Source: Hyphomicrobiales bacterium | GTDB taxonomy: Bacteria; Pseudomonadota; Alphaproteobacteria; Rhizobiales; Rhizobiaceae | Direction of reading: 5' to 3' | Assembly (NCBI GenBank): GCA_900473185.1 | Contig: UCKU01000037.1 | Span: 1-59,889 of the forward strand | Length of the DNA stretch: 59,889 nt | Part shown: in pieces, positions 9,601-17,122 of the stretch | Numbering within the stretch: the first letter of the stretch is position 1 | How the letters are laid out: each line of letters begins with the position of its first letter | Made by a program: the position numbers and the translations under genes | Notes under the pieces: model-generated | Seen by the model: the letters and a program-made list of their open reading frames with translations, nothing else | What the model was told of the DNA's origin: nothing | Database searches by the model: none

Positions 9601-9807
9601 CTCTTCGAGCGGCGTGGCCACGGTTTCGGCGATGACGGACGGGTTTGCGCCGGGATAAGTGGCATGCACGACGATCGACGGCGGCACGACCTCGGGATAC
9701 TCGGAGATCGGCAGCGCCCGGAGGCCTATGAGGCCTGCGACCACGATGAGGACCGAAAGAACACCGGCAAAGACCGGGCGGTCGATAAAGAATCTGGATA
9801 TGTTCAT
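6610..9807 (-). CDS. RND multidrug efflux permease (HAE1 family)
   Basis: 1065 residues, the usual length of AcrB-type inner-membrane pumps. It begins NISRFFIDRPVFA (TM1) and has two large periplasmic loops and twelve expected TM helices. The proton-relay pair is D410-D411 in GIVVDDAIVVVENVERN of TM4, and a TM10 lysine is expected in the LSAKNAILIVEFA stretch. It exports amphiphilic compounds in complex with the adaptor encoded just upstream and a TolC-like channel encoded elsewhere. A hairpin in the 121-bp gap after the adaptor gene may tune the relative expression of the two. The operon is divergent from a LysR gene that probably controls it. Confidence 0.95.
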   Translation of the reverse strand: MNISRFFIDRPVFAGVLSVLIVVAGLIGLRALPISEYPEVVPPSIVVHATYPGANPSVIAETVATPLEEQINGVEGMLYMSSQATSDGALNVTVTFKLGTDPDKAQQLVQNRVSQAEPRLPAEVRALGITTVKSSPDFIMVVNLVSDGNSHDITYLRNYATLNVKDRLARIAGVGQVQVFGAGDYSMRVWIDPQKAAEHNLAASDISTAISSQNVQAAAGIIGASPSQKGVDLQLNVNAQGRLRTPEEFGSIIVKTGANGEITRLRDVARIELGAADYTLRSLLDGKPAVAVAVLQAPGSNAIEIADNVRATMDELQLAMPSGVKYEIVYDTTKFVRASIEKVIDTLLEAIALVVLVVILFLQTWRASIIPLIAVPVSIIGTFAVMYMFGFSINALSLFGLVLAIGIVVDDAIVVVENVERNIEAGLSPRQATYKAMKEVSGPIIAIALVLVAVFVPLAFISGLSGQFYRQFALTIAISTVISAFNSLTLSPALAALLLKGHHAPKDWLTRFMDAIFGWFFRGFNRAFGAGSNAYGKGVGGLVSRKSIVMVIYLVLVGATYNIFNTVPGGFVPSQDKQYLIGFAQLPDAASLDRTEDVIKRMTDIALAQPGVANAIAFPGLSINGFTNSSNAGIVFVTLKDFEERKTPDLSGGAIAMALNQKFGVIQDAFIAMFPPPPVNGLGTTGGFKLQIEDRAGLGNQALDEATKAVLAKAYQTPELAGLFSSFQINVPQLYADLDRAKAEQLGVSVTDVFQTLQIYLGSLYVNDFNAFGRTYSVRVQADAKFRAQPEDIGQLKVRSASGQMIPLAALLKVDASTGPERANRYNGFLAADINGGPAPGFSSGQAQAAIEKILHETLPAGIDFEWTDLTYQQILAGNSSVVVFPLALLLVFLVLAAQYESLTLPLAIIMIVPMGVLAALTGVWLTGGDNNIFTQIGLVVLVGLSAKNAILIVEFARELEFEGRTPREAAIEASRLRLRPILMTSMAFIMGVVPLVTSTGAGSEMRAAMGVAVFSGMIGVTFFGIFMTPVFYVLLRRMTGNRPLVQHNDNHPQDEDDHMKVAAE

Positions 9808-9900
9808 TTTAACGCCCTCTCCGGGGTGAACATGGATGCAAAGTCCCTCGCCGGCGGCTTAAAGGCGCACCGGCAGGTCATGTTATCTAGGGTAACGGCC

Positions 9901-9921
9901 GCCTCCCCGAGGGAAGGAGGC
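9901..9921 (-). other. Intercistronic hairpin between RND adaptor and permease
   Basis: GCCTCC/GGAGGC arms (6 bp) with a 9-nt loop lie 8 bp after the adaptor stop, with no T tract. It is a likely processing or partial-attenuation element in an otherwise gene-free 121-bp gap. Confidence 0.35.
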
Positions 9922-9928
9922 TCAAACC

Positions 9929-11119
9929 TTACTGAGCGGTCGCGACCTTCTCTTCCATCTGGGGTGCTACGACTGCACCCGGACGAATACGCTGAAGGCC
10001 GTTGACGACGATCTTGTCGCCGACCGCAAGGCCGTCTTCGACCACCCGCTGGCCATCGAAGAGCGAACCGAGCTTGATCTGCCGGTAATTGACCTTGTTC
10101 TCGCCATCGACGACGAAGACGAACTTCTTGTCCTGGTCAGTGCCGACGGCGCGGTCGCTGATGACGATCTTGTTCTCGGCCTTCGGCTGGCCCATGCGTA
10201 CCCGCACGAACTGGCCGGGGATCAGCTTGCCGCCGGGATTGTCGAAGACTGCCCGCACGGCGATGGTGCCGCTGGCAGCATCGACTTCGTTGTCGACGAG
10301 CTGAAGCTTGCCCTTGATCGGCGTTCCCTCATCGGCAAGCGTGCCGATTTCAACCGGGATCTGCTCAACGGCCGGCAATGCGGCGTCAGTTGCCGGAAGC
10401 TCCGAAAGAGCCTTCGTGACCATCTCTTCGCTGGCATTGAAGCTTGCATAGATCGGATCGACAGAGACCAGCGTCGTCAGCTCGGGCGAAGCCGAACCTG
10501 CCGCGACAATATTGCCGACCGTGACCTCGATCTTGCCGATACGGCCGGAAACCGGCGCTTGAACCTGCGTATAATCGAGATCGAGCTGCGCGGACTGGAG
10601 AGCAGCCTGTGCCGAACGCAGGCTTGCCTGGGCTTCAGCCAGCGTGCTCTGGCGCTGGTCGAGATCGCTCTGCGAAATCGTCCGGTTGTCCGAGAGACGG
10701 CGGCCGCGGTCGAGTTCGGTCTGTGCCAGGCTGACCTTGGCTTCGGCCGAAGCGACCTGGCCCTGGGCCTGGGCGACGGCTGCCTGATAGGGGGCAGGAT
10801 CGATGGCGAAAAGCAGATCGCCTTGCTTGACCAACGCACCTTCACGGAAATGCACGGACTGGATGGCACCCCCAACGCGGGGACGGATCTGCACACGATC
10901 GATAGCCTCGAGACGACCGGAGAAATTCTCCCAGTTCGTCACATCACGGCTGGCGACGACGGCAACCGTCACCGGCACAGCTGGAGGCTGCGCAGGTTCA
11001 GAGGCGGCCGTGGCGGTTGCGCTCATCGGCAGTTCGAAAAAGATGGCAGCGGCCGAAACGGACGCAGCAACACCCAGACCGGCGCCCACCAGGGCCCAGC
11101 GCTTATTTCTGGACGTCAT
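9929..11119 (-). CDS. RND efflux periplasmic adaptor (membrane fusion protein)
   Basis: 396 residues. A hydrophobic N-terminal anchor or signal (about 10-35) is followed by a barrel-sandwich (biotinyl-lipoyl-like) domain whose first half reads VQIRPRVGGAIQSVHFREG. A long alpha-helical hairpin follows (about 105-175, rich in Ala, Gln and Leu), then the second lipoyl half (VQAPVSGRIGKIEV), a beta-barrel and a membrane-proximal domain ending IRPGAVVAPQ. It links the RND pump at 6610-9807 to an outer-membrane channel. The start is supported by GGAGAG 6 bases before the ATG. It lies in an operon between the alpha/beta hydrolase and the RND permease. No lipobox cysteine is seen. Confidence 0.93.
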   Translation of the reverse strand: MTSRNKRWALVGAGLGVAASVSAAAIFFELPMSATATAASEPAQPPAVPVTVAVVASRDVTNWENFSGRLEAIDRVQIRPRVGGAIQSVHFREGALVKQGDLLFAIDPAPYQAAVAQAQGQVASAEAKVSLAQTELDRGRRLSDNRTISQSDLDQRQSTLAEAQASLRSAQAALQSAQLDLDYTQVQAPVSGRIGKIEVTVGNIVAAGSASPELTTLVSVDPIYASFNASEEMVTKALSELPATDAALPAVEQIPVEIGTLADEGTPIKGKLQLVDNEVDAASGTIAVRAVFDNPGGKLIPGQFVRVRMGQPKAENKIVISDRAVGTDQDKKFVFVVDGENKVNYRQIKLGSLFDGQRVVEDGLAVGDKIVVNGLQRIRPGAVVAPQMEEKVATAQ

Positions 11120-11167
11120 CGGTACTCTCCTTGCGGCCCTGAATGGCCGTAAAAAATCAGTTCGTCT

Positions 11168-12034
11168 TCAATGCAATTGTGGCTGAACGCTCACGTCCTG
11201 AAGGAAATCTCCGAAGTGGCGGCTGACGTTGCCCTGCCACGTTGAAGTCCCCTCAGATTTTCCGCCATAAATGGATGGCCAACCTGTCCCGGCGGGAAGG
11301 ACATGCTGGCGCACGCCAACGCCTGCCTTCTTCAGGCGAGCGGCGTAACCGATAGTCTCGTCGTGCAGCGGATCGTCTTCCGCCGTAAAAATCAGAGCCG
11401 GTGCAACACCTGAAATTCGCGAGCACAGGCAAGGCGCAGCATAGGGATGACAGCCGCCGCCGCTCAGGTAATGGCTCCAGCCTTCCGTCCAGCGCTGGCG
11501 CATGCCGATCTTGTCCGCTTTGCGGATCGAAGACGTGCCCATGAAAGGATCGAGAAGGGGAGAAAGCAGGATCTGGCCGTCAAGCGCATCCGGCATCTGG
11601 TCACGCGCTTTCAGCGCAACACCGGCGGCAACGTTACCGCCCGCCTCTTCGCCGGCAACGAAAAGCAGCGACTTGCGGTCGCCGAGGCCGGCCTTCTTGA
11701 GAGCGAGGTAGGAAAAGATCGAGAAAGAGACTTCGAGCGCCTTCGGAAAGACATTGCCCGAAAGCGTGCTGTAGTCGGCGGAAACGACGATCGCGCCAGC
11801 CTTTGCGAGGCTCTGTGCAATCGGGCGATCGGCCTTAGGATCGCTGTCGAGAAACGCCCCGCCATGCAGATAGAGCACGATCGGCGGACCCTTGCCGAAA
11901 TCGGCACCCATATAGACGCGCGCAGAAACGGGGCCAGCGGCCACCTTTTCCAGCACCATGTCTTTGATCTCGGGCACCATCGTTTCTATCTCTTCGCTGC
12001 TTTGCAATGGACGCACAGCGCCCGCCTCTTGCAT
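11168..12034 (-). CDS. Alpha/beta hydrolase fold protein (HSL type) lacking the catalytic serine
   Basis: 288 residues of hormone-sensitive-lipase-type fold. The oxyanion motif HGGAF is present, but the nucleophile elbow reads AGEEAGG where active members have GDSAGG, so the serine is glutamate. The acid site DPLHDE is kept. The expected histidine (HGF) is replaced in the stretch AGTGWPS. It is therefore probably a non-catalytic or binding protein. It is the first gene of the operon with the RND adaptor and pump, and diverges from a LysR gene. The start could also be the ATG at 11980 (MVPEIKD). A role in binding or sensing a pump substrate is inference. Confidence 0.8.
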   Translation of the reverse strand: MQEAGAVRPLQSSEEIETMVPEIKDMVLEKVAAGPVSARVYMGADFGKGPPIVLYLHGGAFLDSDPKADRPIAQSLAKAGAIVVSADYSTLSGNVFPKALEVSFSIFSYLALKKAGLGDRKSLLFVAGEEAGGNVAAGVALKARDQMPDALDGQILLSPLLDPFMGTSSIRKADKIGMRQRWTEGWSHYLSGGGCHPYAAPCLCSRISGVAPALIFTAEDDPLHDETIGYAARLKKAGVGVRQHVLPAGTGWPSIYGGKSEGTSTWQGNVSRHFGDFLQDVSVQPQLH

Positions 12035-12077
12035 TTTGAACCAAAAAGATATTGTTATTCAAATCGGGGAATAAGAA

Positions 12078-12091
12078 GCGATATCGCGATA
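12078..12091. promoter_or_regulatory. Overlapping palindromes in the LysR/hydrolase divergent promoter
   Basis: GCGATATCGC (12078-12087) and TATCGCGATA (12082-12091) are two overlapping perfect 10-bp palindromes in the 110-bp gap between the divergent hydrolase operon and LysR gene. The flank also has TATTC-N8-GAATA. It is a plausible LysR binding site. Confidence 0.45.
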
Positions 12092-12144
12092 ACACTATTC
12101 CAAATCCCGAACAATGTTGCAACGCAAACTGCGGAATTGAACCG

Positions 12145-13056
12145 ATGGATCAGCTCTCGGCAATGCGCGTCTTCATCCGCGTAGTGGAGACGGGCAATTT
12201 CACCCGCGCCGCCGACATGCTCGCCATGCCCAAGGCGACGGTGACCAATCTCATTCAAGGACTGGAAGCGCATCTGCGCACCAAGCTCCTCAACCGCACC
12301 ACCCGCCGTGTCATGGTGACGACGGATGGCGCTCTTTATTATGAACGCGCCGCGCAGATCATTTCCGAGCTTGAGGAGCTGGACGGCAGTCTTTCAAACT
12401 CCCAGAGCTTGCCGACGGGCAGGCTGCGCGTCGAGATGGCGGGTGCCTTTGCCGATTCCATTCTGGTACCGGCGCTCTGTGATTTCTATCAGCGTTATCC
12501 AGATATCCGCATCGACCTCGGCGTCGGCGACCGCACCGTCGACTATCTCGCCGAAAACGTCGACTGTGCTCTGCGCGCCGGCACGCCGGCCGACCAGTCG
12601 CTGATTGCGAGGCGCGTTTCGGAAATCGAAATGATCACCTGCGCCGCCCCCCTCTACGTCGAGAAATTCGGCCTGCCGCAGCGACCGGAAGAGCTTGAAA
12701 CGGAACATTATTCCGTCAATTATTTCCGCGCCCAGAACAATCGCACGGTGCCTTTCGAATTCCGGAAGGGCAACGAGATCATTGAGGTCAATCCGCGCTA
12801 TATCGTTTCCGTCAATGACAGCCGCACCTATATGACCGCGGCACTCGCCGGCCTCGGCCTCGCCCAGATCCCGATCTTCATGGCCCGCGAGCCCCTGGCA
12901 AAGGGGGAACTGATTCAGACTCTGCCGGAATGGACGCGCGAGTCGCTGCCGCTCTACGTCGTCTATCCGCCAAACCGGCATCTCAGCAACAAGGTCCGCG
13001 TCTTCGTCGACTGGCTGGTGAAACTGCTGGCCGACGCCAAACTTAACGCCCGCTGA
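12145..13056 (+). CDS. LysR-family regulator of the divergent RND operon
   Basis: 303 residues from ATG 12145 (MDQLSAMRVFIRVVE), the normal LysR length; longer reading of the frame adds 31 residues unlike the family. The winged helix-turn-helix spans about residues 1-60 (NFTRAADMLAMPKATVTNLIQGLE), followed by the periplasmic-binding-like effector domain (about 90-295). It belongs to the DsdC/AaeR-like subgroup in which the C-terminus reads 'RvFvDWLv'. It is divergent from the hydrolase-adaptor-RND operon across 110 bp, the usual arrangement for a LysR activator and its target. The effector is unknown; phenolics or flavonoids are typical for rhizobial pumps. Confidence 0.92.
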   Translation: MDQLSAMRVFIRVVETGNFTRAADMLAMPKATVTNLIQGLEAHLRTKLLNRTTRRVMVTTDGALYYERAAQIISELEELDGSLSNSQSLPTGRLRVEMAGAFADSILVPALCDFYQRYPDIRIDLGVGDRTVDYLAENVDCALRAGTPADQSLIARRVSEIEMITCAAPLYVEKFGLPQRPEELETEHYSVNYFRAQNNRTVPFEFRKGNEIIEVNPRYIVSVNDSRTYMTAALAGLGLAQIPIFMAREPLAKGELIQTLPEWTRESLPLYVVYPPNRHLSNKVRVFVDWLVKLLADAKLNAR

Positions 13057-13079
13057 CATAGAGCCGCTGGCAAAAAAGC

Positions 13080-13112
13080 GGCCCGTGACGGGAGGGATAA
13101 CCGTCACGGGCC
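13080..13112. terminator. Bidirectional intrinsic terminator between LysR and SDR genes
   Basis: A perfect 12-bp stem (GGCCCGTGACGG/CCGTCACGGGCC) with a 9-nt loop lies between convergent genes. On the minus strand it is followed by GCTTTTTTGCC, a good T tract, ending the SDR operon about 180 bp after its stop. On the plus strand it lies 24 bp after the LysR stop but has few Ts. The rest of this 238-bp gap holds only weaker GC-rich repeats. Confidence 0.75.
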
Positions 13113-13294
13113 TTGATCTGATGTCTGAAACTGAAGGCCTGTCGCACCGCAGGAAAGGCGCGGCAGGCCCTGGAGTGGAGGTCGGGAGGCTGGCGGCGAT
13201 TACCGTCCGCCTCCGTCTATTCTGATATAGGTGCGCTTAGCCGGATAGTAAGGGGCAGCTCACCAAGAGGCCGTTCACAAGTTTGCGACGATCT

Positions 13295-14197
13295 TTATCC
13301 GTTCGTGACGGGCTTCAGCAGATCCTCGATACCGATGCGGCGGAAGAGCTCGGCACGAACGCGGTCAGCGACGCCGTTGACGATTTCAGCACCGTCTTCC
13401 GATGGATCGATATGGGTGCGGAACGGCCGCTTGCCGAAGGGCATGTTTACGACATCGACGATGGCGGTTGCAACGGAAGCGGCATCCGCATCGACGGGTT
13501 CGAGCGAGGCAAGACCTTTCAGTGCCTGCTCCGGCAGACCCTTATAGGGGCCTTCGTTATATTCGGCTGCGCGGGTGGTATCGGCAGGCGAGCCGGAATG
13601 GGCGAAGTGGTTCGTACCCTTGGTGAAGGCTCCGGGAACGATGATCGCCGTTTCGATGCCCCAGCGAGTCAGTTCACTGGCATAGGAGACGGCAAGCGAG
13701 TCCATGGCGGCCTTGGCAGCGAAATAAGGAGCAAGGTACGGAGGCGTACCGCCGCGGGTGCTGGAGGAAGACACCCAGACAACCAGGCCCTTGCCCTGCT
13801 TGCGTAGATGCGGCAGCACCGCGCGGTTCACGCGCTGGGTCGACAGCACGTTGATGTCGAAAAGCTCGGCATATTGCTCCGGCGTGAAGGCTTCAGCCGG
13901 GCCGAAGGACATATGGCCGGCATTGTGAATGATCGTGTCGATATGGCCCTCGGCGGCAATCACCTTGGCAATACCTGCTTCGACGGAGGCATCGGAGGCG
14001 ACATCCAGTTCGACAGCCTTCAGATCGACGCCGTTTTCTTTCGAGAAGGCTTCGGCAGCCTCGACCTGCGGCAGGTTACGGCCTTCGGTTTCACGCATCG
14101 AGGCATAAACGGTGTGACCGGCCTTGGCGAGTGCGCGGGCGGTAAGAGCGCCGAAACCGCTGGAAGCGCCGGTGATGACGATGACTTGCTTGCTCAT
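13295..14197 (-). CDS. SDR-family oxidoreductase (classical, long C-terminus)
   Basis: 300 residues from ATG 14197, chosen because AGAAGGAA precedes it and the protein starts directly with the Rossmann strand; the longer frame is junk. Cofactor motif TGASSGFG (9-16), structural HNAG (91-94), catalytic S143 region, Y158 and K162 (YFAAK). The sequence lacks an acidic residue after beta-2 (it has SMR), suggesting NADP(H). The long C-terminal tail (residues 200-300) is typical of the short-chain dehydrogenases annotated as 'SDR family' near LysR genes. It is second in an operon 85 bp after another SDR; the pair diverges from a LysR regulator. Confidence 0.9.
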   Translation of the reverse strand: MSKQVIVITGASSGFGALTARALAKAGHTVYASMRETEGRNLPQVEAAEAFSKENGVDLKAVELDVASDASVEAGIAKVIAAEGHIDTIIHNAGHMSFGPAEAFTPEQYAELFDINVLSTQRVNRAVLPHLRKQGKGLVVWVSSSSTRGGTPPYLAPYFAAKAAMDSLAVSYASELTRWGIETAIIVPGAFTKGTNHFAHSGSPADTTRAAEYNEGPYKGLPEQALKGLASLEPVDADAASVATAIVDVVNMPFGKRPFRTHIDPSEDGAEIVNGVADRVRAELFRRIGIEDLLKPVTNG

Positions 14198-14282
14198 GAT
14201 CCTATTCCTTCTATGAGAGTGGGGCGGTTGAAAGAATGCGAGGGAAGAGTGTGGCGGCGCGCATGCCGCCACGGAATCTGCA

Positions 14283-15023
14283 TCAGACCATGCCGCCATT
14301 GGCGCGCAGAACCTGACCGTTGACCCAGGCGCCGTCAGGGCCAGCGAGGAAGGCAACGACAGCGGCGATATCTTCGGGCGCGCCCAGACGTTCGAGCGGG
14401 TTTGCCTTGGCAAGGCGCTCGATCAGTTCATCGGACTTGCCGTTGAGGAAGAGGTCGGTGCCTGTCGGGCCGGGAGCGACCGAATTGACGGTGATCTGGC
14501 GGCCGCGCATTTCCTTGGACAAGATGGCGCTCATCGTCTCGACGGCCGCCTTCGTCGCGGCGTAGACGCTATAGGTTTCCGGCTTCAAGCCGACGACTGA
14601 GCTCGAGAAGTTGATGACCCGGCCACCATCACGCAGACGCTTGGCAGCCTCGCGCAGCGTGTTGAACGTGCCCTTGAGGTTGACGCTGATCTGGTGGTCG
14701 AATGTGGCATCGTCCACATCGGCAAGGCGGGACAGCAGCATAATGCCGGCATTGTTGACGAGAACGTCGACGCCGCCGAAAGCTGCTTCCGCAGCGTCGA
14801 ACATGCGGCGCACGGCCTCTGCATCGGCAACATCGCCCTGTGCCGTCAGCGCCTTACCGCCGGCCTTCTCGATCTTCTGGGCCATTTCTTCGGCAAGTGC
14901 CGCGTTGCCAGCGTAGTTGATGACAACGGTGAAGCCATCCTTTGCGAGACGTTCTGCAATCGAAGCACCGATGCCGCGGGAAGCGCCGGTAACGAGAGCG
15001 ACCTTGTTTTGATTGGCAGACAT
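14283..15023 (-). CDS. SDR-family oxidoreductase (FabG-like)
   Basis: 246 residues, classical SDR length. TGASRGIG (12-19), VNNAG (89-93), S140-141, Y154 and K158 are all present, and the C-terminus (GAWVNGQVLRANGGMV) is FabG-like. After beta-2 it has NYAGN, a pattern usual for NADP(H). This is the first gene of the two-SDR operon and is divergent from the LysR gene at 15146, so induction by an electrophile or redox signal through that regulator is plausible. The substrate cannot be read from the sequence. Confidence 0.92.
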   Translation of the reverse strand: MSANQNKVALVTGASRGIGASIAERLAKDGFTVVINYAGNAALAEEMAQKIEKAGGKALTAQGDVADAEAVRRMFDAAEAAFGGVDVLVNNAGIMLLSRLADVDDATFDHQISVNLKGTFNTLREAAKRLRDGGRVINFSSSVVGLKPETYSVYAATKAAVETMSAILSKEMRGRQITVNSVAPGPTGTDLFLNGKSDELIERLAKANPLERLGAPEDIAAVVAFLAGPDGAWVNGQVLRANGGMV

Positions 15024-15084
15024 TTTCTTCTCCTTTGGGTTCGACGCCGCAGCGTCCTTTCGATGAGAGGAGGATGCCTCTTTC

Positions 15085-15109
15085 TATCCTGCGGATAATC
15101 GGCCATTAT
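15085..15109. promoter_or_regulatory. Candidate LysR box in the divergent SDR/LysR promoter
   Basis: TATCC-TGC-GGATA (15085-15097) runs directly into ATAAT-CGGCC-ATTAT (15095-15109), which has the T-N11-A form of LysR sites. It lies 37-61 bp upstream of the LysR ATG and 62-86 bp upstream of the SDR ATG. Confidence 0.5.
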
Positions 15110-15145
15110 TCGGCATCACTATCCGGGAAACACAAACAAAATAAA

Positions 15146-16060
15146 ATGGACAGATTCGATGCCATGCGGGTCTTTTCCCGCGTCGTGGAGCGCCGCAGCT
15201 TCACGCTTGCCGCCGAAGATACCGGCCTGCCGCGCTCGACGGTGACGGATGCGGTCAAGCAGCTGGAAGCCCGCCTCGGCGTGCGCTTGCTCCAGCGCAC
15301 GACGCGCCATGTCAGCCCGACGCTCGACGGCGAAGCCTATTACCAGCGCTGCCTGTCGATCCTCGCCGATATCGAGGATGCCGAAGGCGCCTTCGCCGGT
15401 GCCAAGCCGAAAGGGCTACTGCGAGTCGATGTACACGGCACGCTCGCCCGGCATTTCGTGCTGCCGAGCCTGCCATCCTTTCTGGAAACCTATCCCGATA
15501 TCGAGTTCTATATGAGCGAGGGCGACCGGCTGGTGGATCTCGTGCGCGAGGGCATCGACTGCGTGCTACGCGTCGGCACTCCGCAGGACAGTGACATGGT
15601 TGCGCGGCGAGTCGCCATGCTGGATGAGATAACCCTCGCCTCCCCATCCTATATCGCCGCTTTCGGTCAGCCCGGGCATCCCGACAAGCTGGATACACAC
15701 CGCATGGTTGGCTTCCGTGCGACCGGCAGCGCAGGCCCTCTGCCCCTGGAATTCATCGTCGACGGCAGCGTGCGCAACATCACTATCCCCGCGACTGTGA
15801 CCGTCAACGCCGCCGAAAGCTACATTTCCGCCGCTCGCATGGGGCTAGGCATGATCCAGATCCCGCGTTACCACGCCGAGCAGGATCTTGCTGCCGGCAC
15901 CCTGGTCCAAATGCTGGCCGATTTCCCGCTCACGCAGACGCCGGTTTCGCTGCTCTATCCGCGCAACCGCCAGCTCTCGCCGCGCGTGCGCGTCTTCATC
16001 GACTGGCTGGTGAAGGTCTTTGCTCGACAAAACTCCGAAAACACGGTTCACTCATATTAG
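15146..16060 (+). CDS. LysR-family regulator of the divergent SDR operon
   Basis: 304 residues from ATG 15146 (MDRFDAMRVFSRVVE). N-terminal winged HTH (about 1-60, SFTLAAEDTGLPRSTVTDAVKQLE) and effector-binding domain to about 295. It is a paralogue of the LysR protein at 12145, sharing the VRVFIDWLV C-terminal motif and the 'Dy/DlvregiDcvLRvGtp' stretch. The 122-bp gap to the divergent SDR gene carries a T-N11-A palindrome. Probable autoregulator and activator of the two SDRs; the inducer is not evident. Confidence 0.92.
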   Translation: MDRFDAMRVFSRVVERRSFTLAAEDTGLPRSTVTDAVKQLEARLGVRLLQRTTRHVSPTLDGEAYYQRCLSILADIEDAEGAFAGAKPKGLLRVDVHGTLARHFVLPSLPSFLETYPDIEFYMSEGDRLVDLVREGIDCVLRVGTPQDSDMVARRVAMLDEITLASPSYIAAFGQPGHPDKLDTHRMVGFRATGSAGPLPLEFIVDGSVRNITIPATVTVNAAESYISAARMGLGMIQIPRYHAEQDLAAGTLVQMLADFPLTQTPVSLLYPRNRQLSPRVRVFIDWLVKVFARQNSENTVHSY

Positions 16061-16079
16061 CACTCTCGGAGGAACGAAC

Positions 16080-16394
16080 ATGGCACTCAGCGACACCATG
16101 GTTTACCAGACGGATGAGGGCTTCGTCGTCGAGTTCGGCAACGAGGGTGAAGACAGGATTGCAGTCACGCTGCGCAACGCCCCCGATCTCACGCACGAAA
16201 ATGCCATAGCCAAGGCGAAAGCATTGCTTTCTTCCGCATTCGAGCCCGTTCACGGTGACGGCGCCCGCAGCAAGGATGCAGCGGTCCTTGAAGAAGAGCT
16301 GCAGGAAGGCCTGGAAGATTCCTTCCCGGCGAGCGATCCGGTTTCCGTCACCAGTTCGTCGATTTCGATGCGCGATCCGAATGCCGGTCACTAG
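16080..16394 (+). CDS. Small acidic protein with C-terminal 'FPASDP' motif
   Basis: 104 residues; ATG 16080 is preceded by CGGAGGAACG, a strong Shine-Dalgarno. The N-terminal part (about 1-60) is a small alpha/beta unit with no known motif. The C-terminus reads EEELQEGLEDSFPASDPVSVTSS, a short acidic motif ending in 'SFPASDPxSvT' that recurs at the ends of many small uncharacterised alphaproteobacterial proteins (from memory). It lies 19 bp after the LysR stop and may be read from the same transcript. Function unknown. Confidence 0.75.
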   Translation: MALSDTMVYQTDEGFVVEFGNEGEDRIAVTLRNAPDLTHENAIAKAKALLSSAFEPVHGDGARSKDAAVLEEELQEGLEDSFPASDPVSVTSSSISMRDPNAGH

Positions 16395-16491
16395 ATCTGC
16401 TCTGTGATGATATTGTCGACGCAGACCTGCTGACGATGCCGCGCGGGCCGGCCGGCGAACGATTGTCCCGGGTGGCGGATCGGCGAAGGGA

Positions 16492-17106
16492 ATGCTATCG
16501 GCAATTTCCATGACGATCGAAACGACTGATGGCGCGATCGGCGCCGGCCCGCTTGCCGGGGAGAGCCTGCGCCATTTCTTCGAACGCGATGCGATCGAGG
16601 TCGCTCGCGACCTTCTCGGCTGCCACCTCGCGGTCAACGATATAGGTGGGCGGATCACCGAGACGGAAGCTTATTACCCTGATGACGCGGCCTCCCACAG
16701 TTTCCGTGGTCCAACGAAGCGCAATGGCGCCATGTACGGCCATCCGGGCAATGTCTATATCTACCGCATCTATGGCATGTACTGGTGCCTGAACTTCGTC
16801 TGCACACCAGGCTCTGCGGTACTGATCCGCGCGCTGGAGCCGGAAATCGGTCTGCCTGCGATGATTGATCGGCGGGGCACTGATATGTTGACGCAGCTTT
16901 GCAGCGGTCCCGGCAAGCTCTGCCAGGCACTCGACATCGATATCTCCATCAACGACCGGACACTCGACCAACCACCTTACGCGATCTCGCCGTCCACACC
17001 CGTACCCATCGTCTCGGGCAAGCGGATCGGCATTACGAAAAATGCCGAAGCACCATGGCGCTTCGGCATTCAGGGATCGCGATATCTGAGCAAGCCGTTC
17101 CGCTAA
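16492..17106 (+). CDS. Alkyladenine (3-methyladenine) DNA glycosylase, AAG/MPG family
   Basis: 204 residues, the normal length of bacterial AAG proteins, which excise 3-methyladenine and other alkylated or deaminated purines. The catalytic base is E59 in ITETEAY, with Y61 and H69 in the base pocket. Also present are the intercalation region VYIYRIYGMYWCLN, the SGPGKLCQAL motif and the C-terminal RIGITKN...WRFGI. The start could be 16492 (GAAGGGA only one base upstream) or 16510 (MTIETT). The 3' end carries an 11-bp hairpin that works as a terminator for the convergent emrB gene. It ends 16 bp from that gene's stop. Confidence 0.92.
   Translation: MLSAISMTIETTDGAIGAGPLAGESLRHFFERDAIEVARDLLGCHLAVNDIGGRITETEAYYPDDAASHSFRGPTKRNGAMYGHPGNVYIYRIYGMYWCLNFVCTPGSAVLIRALEPEIGLPAMIDRRGTDMLTQLCSGPGKLCQALDIDISINDRTLDQPPYAISPSTPVPIVSGKRIGITKNAEAPWRFGIQGSRYLSKPFR
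17041..17070 (-). terminator. emrAB terminator embedded in the 3' end of the glycosylase gene
   Basis: AATGCCGAAGC, an 8-nt loop and GCTTCGGCATT form a perfect 11-bp stem. On the minus strand it is followed by a run of Ts (ATTTTTCG), so it has full intrinsic-terminator form 53-82 bp beyond the emrB stop. The same bases encode residues of the conserved C-terminal motif of the glycosylase on the plus strand. Confidence 0.65.
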
Positions 17107-17122
17107 ATAGGAACCTTCAACG

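Noticed and set aside
11125..11150. CGGCC/GGCCG hairpin before the first RND adaptor as a terminator
   Set aside because: On the transcribed minus strand the T run lies before the stem, not after it, so it cannot be an intrinsic terminator for the hydrolase gene.
12052..12144. N-terminal extension of the LysR protein (31 residues)
   Set aside because: LysR proteins start directly with the HTH; the extension lies in the divergent promoter and has no family resemblance. ATG 12145 is preferred.
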